A stretch of DNA of 20,000 nt from Botryococcus braunii. Taxonomy: Eukaryota > Chlorophyta > Trebouxiophyceae. The stretch lies in the NCBI GenBank assembly GCA_002005505.1, contig KV908528.1, forward strand, positions 236,358 through 256,357. The letters are read 5' to 3'. Made by a program: the position numbers and the translations under genes. Of the stretch, positions 14,493 through 20,000 are shown one piece after another (within the stretch, counting starts at the first letter, position 1; every line of letters begins with the position of its first letter). Under the pieces are notes generated by a model, which was given only the letters and a program-made list of their open reading frames with translations, had not been told where the DNA came from and ran no database searches.

Positions 14493-15970
14493 TATTAAAT
14501 AGTTATGGCTTCTGAAGGACACAAGCTACAGTTTTTAAGGCAACGAAAAGCCGTTTGAGGCAACGAGAAGACAAACAGGCATCACGTGGTCGTATGAGCC
14601 TCCCAAGAGGTACCACAGAGCGCGCGGGAAAAGTCCTCAGGAGCTCTGTAGAGAACTGCCGATCGTAAATAGCTGCAAGTTAGTCTTAATCCATGGTGCG
14701 GGCTACACAAAGGATATGAGTGTTAAATGGGCCAAATTATGACCACCAACGAATTGCTAACATGTGAAGCTAATTTTGAAATTGACATGGAAAAGAATTG
14801 GTTTCTGAGGACACTAATTTAATTTGAAGAGTTTTGGGTTAATCAGTGACATAATGTGGTCAGGGGAAGCTCATCAGTTATCGTTGCGCCCTTGCGCGCG
14901 TTTGGATGTTGAGTAGCCTAATGTCTAGTAGTGATGATGGAAAGGATCTAGTGTGCTCAAGATGAGGTTACTGATAGGTACTTGTGATAAGCTTAGATCC
15001 TCAAGCAGAGGATGGTGATATTTGACCCAATACACGTAAGCATTGGTGACTTAGTAAGTCATGTGTATTGTTGAAGTAACGCGCTTAGAGACTGATCATA
15101 GTACTGATGGTGTCTAAATAAGATTTTTTAAAGGGTTATGTGTAAAATAGGGTAAAGGTGAGCTACCAACATTGTGACCAATACAAGTGAGCTTTGGGTG
15201 GTGGAATTGTCAGTTACAGACAATTCAGTCCTAGGCCTTGATGCATCGGTGCACCCTCACGTTAGAGGGCTAGAGCGGGATAGCCAGTGAAATCAATGAA
15301 AGCTAGAGAGAGTTCTTAGCGATAGCCACAGAGCCAAGTTTGGGAGTTGTGGCCATATGTGAGAAATCTTGAAAAATTCCAGTGAAAGTTGTTGATATCC
15401 AGACTCCAGGTTATATAACATGAAACATAGTTGTTAGATGCGTTTTGGGTGCACGTGGCTTGTAACGGTGTCTGTTTAGTCTTGATGCTTCAAATTCTTA
15501 ACCAAATGAAAGTGTAGAGGTTGGAGACATATAATTTGGTTGACGGACCGTGAAACATGTAATAGCACTTTAAGGGGAAGCGATGTGAGTTGAGTGAGGC
15601 TAGGGCAAGAAAACTTGAAAGAAACCATGACTTCTTCAAGAGAGAGGGTACTTAAGCAGGAAGCCCTGGGTCATGTTGGTTGTGCAAGTATTGGCCTCCA
15701 TATCGTGATGGAAAGGGAACTCACACGGGAAATCACGGTCGCAACGAGTGTCGATGTCGCGCAGCGGACAAAACAGTGAGATGAAATGTATGGGGGGCTT
15801 TGAAAGTGAGGGGATGGAGTTTGAGTTTACATGCATGTTTAGCTGTCATGATCATCATGACCGGTACGTGTTAAATTCATGTCGTCATTTGAACACGTCG
15901 AAGAGATTAGTCTTCAATGGTTGTCTGAGATATTGCTACGGTATACATGAGTGGTGTCTGTGGACTTAGA
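14493..15970 (+). other. Copia interior, no gene recognised
   Basis: No frame here reads like protein; the longest are 60-70 codons. There is a short repeated GGCAACGA(A/G)AAG motif at about 14541-14570 and a perfect 17-base inverted repeat GTCATGAT-C-ATCATGAC near 15847. In an intact copia element this span would encode integrase and most of RT, so it has been replaced or has decayed beyond recognition. Confidence 0.5.
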
Positions 15971-16440
15971 ACAGCGTTGCAAAACGTTGGGAAGGGTGTG
16001 TGTGAGGATGGTCGTGGAGTTGATACTCCAATGTGCAAGGACTTTGTGGCTAGCAGTAGGCTAGAGTCAAGGATGTGGAGTCAGTAGGGTCAGGCACACC
16101 ACTGGCTCCTGGCCATCGGTATTGTGAGCTTAAAGGGTCACTGCGGTACATTGCCAACACCACCAGATCTGACATTGCACAGGCAGTTGGTGTGTTGCCA
16201 AGGTACAGAATGAGCCCTACCACTTCGCACTGGAGTGAAGCCATTCGCGTGCTGAAGTATCTTAGGGACACCCGAGAGTTAGCTTTAACTCTTGGAGGGA
16301 AGGTACCCGAGCGTGAAGGCTTTGTGGATGCCACTATGCTAGGGAGGCCATACGAAAGGGGCTGGCAGATATCCTCTATGTGGAATCTGCTCACAATGTG
16401 GCTGACTTTATGACCAAAACTTTTAACAAGCCCGTGGTGT
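15971..16440 (+). pseudogene. pol: Ty1/copia pol remnant: end of RT, connection and RNase H
   Basis: From 15971 one frame reads CEDGRGVDTPMCKDF, the copia block before the Tyr-rich connection (STPM-type). After a shift near 16065 the next frame gives LAPGHRYCELKGSLRYIANTT, then DIAQAVGVLPRYRMSPTTSHW and EAIRVLKYLRDTRELALTLGG, a clear match to the Ty1/copia YRSLVGSLMYL-ARPDI-VLRYLKGT region. The RNase H that should follow (VDADWAGD, TEAEY blocks) is cut out after about FVDA. A last fragment in another frame reads VESAHNVADFMTKTF, the ADIMTK end of copia pol. A large internal deletion and two frame changes show a dead copy. It lies directly upstream of the purine tract and 3' LTR, as expected. 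Confidence 0.9.
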
Positions 16441-16488
16441 TAGTCATAGGGATTCACTAGGACTGAGAAGATACACATAAAGCATGCA

Positions 16489-16500
16489 GGCAAGGGGAAG
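16489..16500 (+). other. Polypurine tract of the copia element
   Basis: The purine-rich GGCAAGGGGAAG immediately precedes the TGTCGAG start of the 3' LTR, where plus-strand DNA synthesis is primed in LTR elements. Confidence 0.75.
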
Positions 16501-17200
16501 TGTCGAGCTGTGAACATACATTATAGAATGCCTTGTGCTTTAGATGATCTTCAAATGTACAATATTAGGATACGGGTCCACTATCCACATAACGTACCTC
16601 GAGACACGTTCGGATGATGCCTATTTCGAACGTAAGGTACATTGTGATCGTAGGCACACGTTTGTGATCGAACTCTTAAGGCAGCTGTCGTCGCTTAGTC
16701 GGGCAACTGGTTTGGAAAGATGCTGGGCATTCTTGATGCTAGTCTTGTCCTTTCTGAGTTGCATGTGCAATATAGCAGACAGTATTCAGGACTGGAGATT
16801 GAGGCACCTTCTTAAACGACATGTCTGCATGTTTACAGGTGCGACGAAGCAGTGTGTGGTGTGTAAGATGTGCATGTGTGATTGCTGAAGTGTGAGTGAA
16901 CCATCTTAGTGTACAATCAAGCCACACAAACAGTTAAGGGACGGAGGCTTGATTGAGTATAGGAAGGTACTCGTCCGTAGCCGTCAGGAGCTTATCCGTG
17001 GTTCTTGATTGTAATGCTCACTGTCAGATTATCGTGTAACGAACTGGTTTGGAAAGATGCTGGGCATTCTTGATGCTAGTCTTGTCCATTGATTTGCATG
17101 TGCAATATAGCAGACAGTCGTCCGGACTAGAGGTTGAGGCACCTACTTTAAAGACCTGTCTGCATGTTTACAGGTGATGCCGAATGCCCATAACCTAACA
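16501..17200 (+). repeat. 3' LTR of the copia element (700 bp)
   Basis: It runs from TGTCGAG to CCTAACA and is followed by the CTTCC duplication. It aligns with 683-1217 and 11824-11985 and holds the intact GTGT site (17034-17037) into which the Ty3 element jumped in the other LTR. Two internal copies of a block of about 135 bases lie at 16705-16840 and 17042-17175. The last 15 bases include CCCATAACC, identical to the tRNA anticodon-loop sequence that pairs with the PBS. Confidence 0.95.
16705..17175 (+). repeat. Internal duplication within the copia LTR (about 135 bp, two copies)
   Basis: Copy a (16705-16840) and copy b (17042-17175) share AACTGGTTTGGAAAGATGCT, GATGCTAGTCTTGTCC, GCATGTGCAATATAGCAGAC and CTGTCTGCATGTTTACAGGT, offset about 337 bases. 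The 5' LTR has the same pair (887-1020 and about 11828-11960). The duplication therefore belongs to the element family and predates this insertion. Confidence 0.9.
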
Positions 17201-17205
17201 CTTCC
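17201..17205. repeat. Right target-site duplication of the copia element (CTTCC)
   Basis: CTTCC follows the final CCTAACA of the 3' LTR and matches 678-682. Confidence 0.9.
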
Positions 17206-17309
17206 CCAAAACGTTTGTAATAGTTCAGTCTTTCAACAGGAACCGAATAAGCAAGTTAACGAATGAACTACTATGTTGGGAGGTAGGAAGGGAGATACGC
17301 GTCATGCGG

Positions 17310-18043
<734 letters not shown>

Positions 18044-18547
18044 CCTGCCTGCAAACTTGCTGCCAACTCCATCAAGAATAGAACCTCATATCCGTATCAA
18101 AACATGATGGAAATTTTAAAAAAACCGCAGCATGACAAGTGAGAACATCAACAAGCACTCGGATCAGCCCACTTCCTCAAACACTCTCCACATTTACACA
18201 AACACGCCTTTGAGCCCACAGTTCCCTTTGGTCATCAAGCGAATATGTGCAACTGTCTTAATCCCTTTGCAACAAAAGGGCCCCCTTTGGCAAGGAAAGT
18301 AGCTTCTCAATTTCAGGCCCCACTCCACAAGAGTTACAAGCTAGTCCTTCCCCGGATGGCCTGACTTAGCCCTCCTTGTGCCGCGATTCATCTCGTGAGA
18401 CAACAGGGAATCTCGTATCTTGGGAGTCATGCCATTACTCGCTATCTACACAAATGTCATCAACTTGTGAACGGGTCCTGTGTCACCTGCTACTGTATCA
18501 AGAACCCCTAAGAAACCTGCCACAACAGTGGCCAAGCCCCAGTCTCT
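18044..18547. other. Host flank, nothing recognised
   Basis: Roughly 500 bases with only short open frames and no motif, tRNA or repeat I can support. Confidence 0.4.
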
Positions 18548-18573
18548 CCCCCCCCCAAGAGGGGGGGGGGGGG
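18548..18573. repeat. C9-AAGA-G13 homopolymer hairpin
   Basis: Nine C, AAGA, then 13 G, inside flanking copies of TCTCTCCC and continuing CAGGGGAGG. It can form a C:G hairpin or a G-quadruplex. Homopolymer lengths may be sequencing-uncertain. Confidence 0.85.
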
Positions 18574-18648
18574 CAGGGGAGGTCTCTCCCCTCTGCTCCC
18601 CTCCTTCCCTTCCAATGTATATACTTACAAACATTTTTAATTCTCATC

Positions 18649-18762
<114 letters not shown>

Positions 18763-20000
18763 TATCTGCAATCACCAAAAGGCAACATCATCATTATGTG
18801 CAGCGACATCAATGGCAACGACATTCCGGGCTGATGCGCTATCCAAGCCAACAGCCAACGAGTACCAGCACCGAACAGCACGCAACCCCTCATCCCCCAA
18901 ATGAACTGTTGGCAACTGATGCATAGACTAGCTACCAACGCGAAGACTTCAGAACCCACTTGCCAAATGAAGTACTTTTAGAGTGCAAAAATAACAAAAG
19001 TAAGCAGCCACTTTGCAAATGACCTACATAGCCTTACTTCGAACGAAAAAGTCAGCTTGTCCATTTATTTCAAACAATATTTTAAAGGTATAATCGTAAT
19101 AATAACAATAATAATAATAATAGTGATAATGCACTGTAACATATGCTACTGCTGCATCCTTTGTGATCTCCATTCATGTGAGATAACAGCCCCAAGCCAT
19201 TGTTATGGGCCTTTCGAGGATTGACATATTTAGTGCTCCATGGCATTACCATGAATGACGGTATGGTGCCACAATATAGCCCTACTGGCCCCGGCGGTAA
19301 CAAGTCATCAGAAGAGTCCTACTCATCTGACCCCTCACCACCCCTTCATGATCCTGGGTGATGTGGACAGGACCCCAGACACAACCTATGGGAGAAACTT
19401 CGTCTAGGGCTAAGATTCCCCCTAGTTCAACCAACACCAACTGCTGGGCAAGATTAGAGCAGTCATTCAAGTTAACCAGTGTTGTTTAGTTAAGGCAACG
19501 AAACAATACTGGTTGCACTGTAAACATATGCTAAATGCAACTGAGTCGCAGCATTCACAAGTAACAAGTTGCTGATCCAACCTACTAAAAATGAAGCATC
19601 AGCACATTGAAGCCACGTCAACTACAGCAAACACTCACAGACGCTGAGGTGATCCTCTTGCTTCAAGAGAATACAGAAATACCTTAAATGTTCTTGTACA
19701 ACTGCATGGGTCCTCAATATTGGGACACATACACCAGAGTCGGAATGGACAGGCTGAGGTGACCCCAGCTGAACCAAACAGTGCAGGGCTAAGCGTGCCC
19801 ATAAATGCAAAACTGCTAAACTTCCCTCTGTATTGATGCCACTCGTTAAGACGACCCTATTGGACTCAATCCTGCGAGCCCAAAGAATCTTTACTGGAAG
19901 TGCTTTCTGGAGCAGATGCTGTAGGCATATGCGTGTCTGCAAGAATGCTGAGCATCAGTTGGTTTCTGCTCCTCAGGGAGTTGAGCTGATGCAAAAGATC
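18763..20000. other. Right host flank, no gene supported
   Basis: Only short open frames (the longest, on the minus strand at 19622-19942, has no recognisable pattern). A (TAA)n-rich stretch lies at about 19090-19129. I see no RNA gene or mobile element. Confidence 0.45.

Larger units (their letters stand above)
683..17200 (+). mobile_element. Ty1/copia-type LTR retrotransposon, degenerate, host of a nested element
   Basis: Both LTRs begin TGTYGAG and end CCTAACA, and the 5-bp repeat CTTCC flanks the whole. A primer-binding site follows the left LTR and a purine tract precedes the right LTR. Without the inner insertion (1218-11819 plus one GTGT copy) the element would be about 5.9 kb, with LTRs of about 697 and 700 bp. 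By eye the two LTRs differ by several percent, so the insertion is old. The interior keeps only a short broken piece of pol near its 3' end, so this copy cannot move by itself. It resembles large non-autonomous LTR derivatives or a heavily rearranged element. Confidence 0.92.

Noticed and set aside
19622..19942. 106-codon minus frame near the right end
   Set aside because: No motif, no codon pattern and no neighbouring gene; length is compatible with chance.

Overview
This is eukaryotic, repeat-rich, non-genic DNA. Long dinucleotide microsatellites, LTR retrotransposons with 4-5 bp target-site duplications, GT-AG intron-like signals and the lack of any bacterial-style operon all point that way. 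I cannot name the organism. The primer-binding site matches an initiator-tRNA anticodon arm slightly better in its plant-type form, but that is weak evidence.

The window is dominated by two nested LTR retrotransposons whose limits are visible directly. The outer one is a Ty1/copia-type element on the + strand, 683-17200, flanked by the 5-bp duplication CTTCC (678-682 and 17201-17205). Its 3' LTR (16501-17200, 700 bp) is intact. Its 5' LTR is split into 683-1217 and 11824-11985, together 697 bp. A primer-binding site (11986-12001) abuts the 5' LTR and a purine tract (16489-16500) abuts the 3' LTR. Its interior has almost no gag-pol: only a broken end of the reverse transcriptase/RNase H region survives (about 15971-16440). 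The rest is unrecognised sequence that may include a small minus-strand spliced gene (14181-14426).

The inner insertion (1218-11819) is a Ty3/gypsy-type element on the minus strand. It sits inside the copia 5' LTR at a GTGT target that is duplicated at 1214-1217 and 11820-11823 and occurs once, unbroken, in the 3' LTR at 17034-17037. Read right to left it holds a terminal repeat, a leader of about 1.26 kb, gag, a long linker ending in an aspartic protease, reverse transcriptase, RNase H, a C4HC3 PHD finger, integrase and a GPF-type integrase C-terminus. A 3' region with short palindromic repeats and an extra 128-codon frame follows. Several frameshifts, stops and an integrase Glu-to-Ala change show it is dead. 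Its ends are odd: a 982-bp unit (1218-2199) with the same two termini lies in tandem with the main body (2204-11819), separated by TATA, and I found no conventional full-length LTR pair.

The flanks (1-677 and 17206-20000) carry a 31-bp inverted repeat, a GATCCC-word cluster, long TG, AC, CT, GT and TAA microsatellites and a C9/G13 tract. I find no supportable host gene there.
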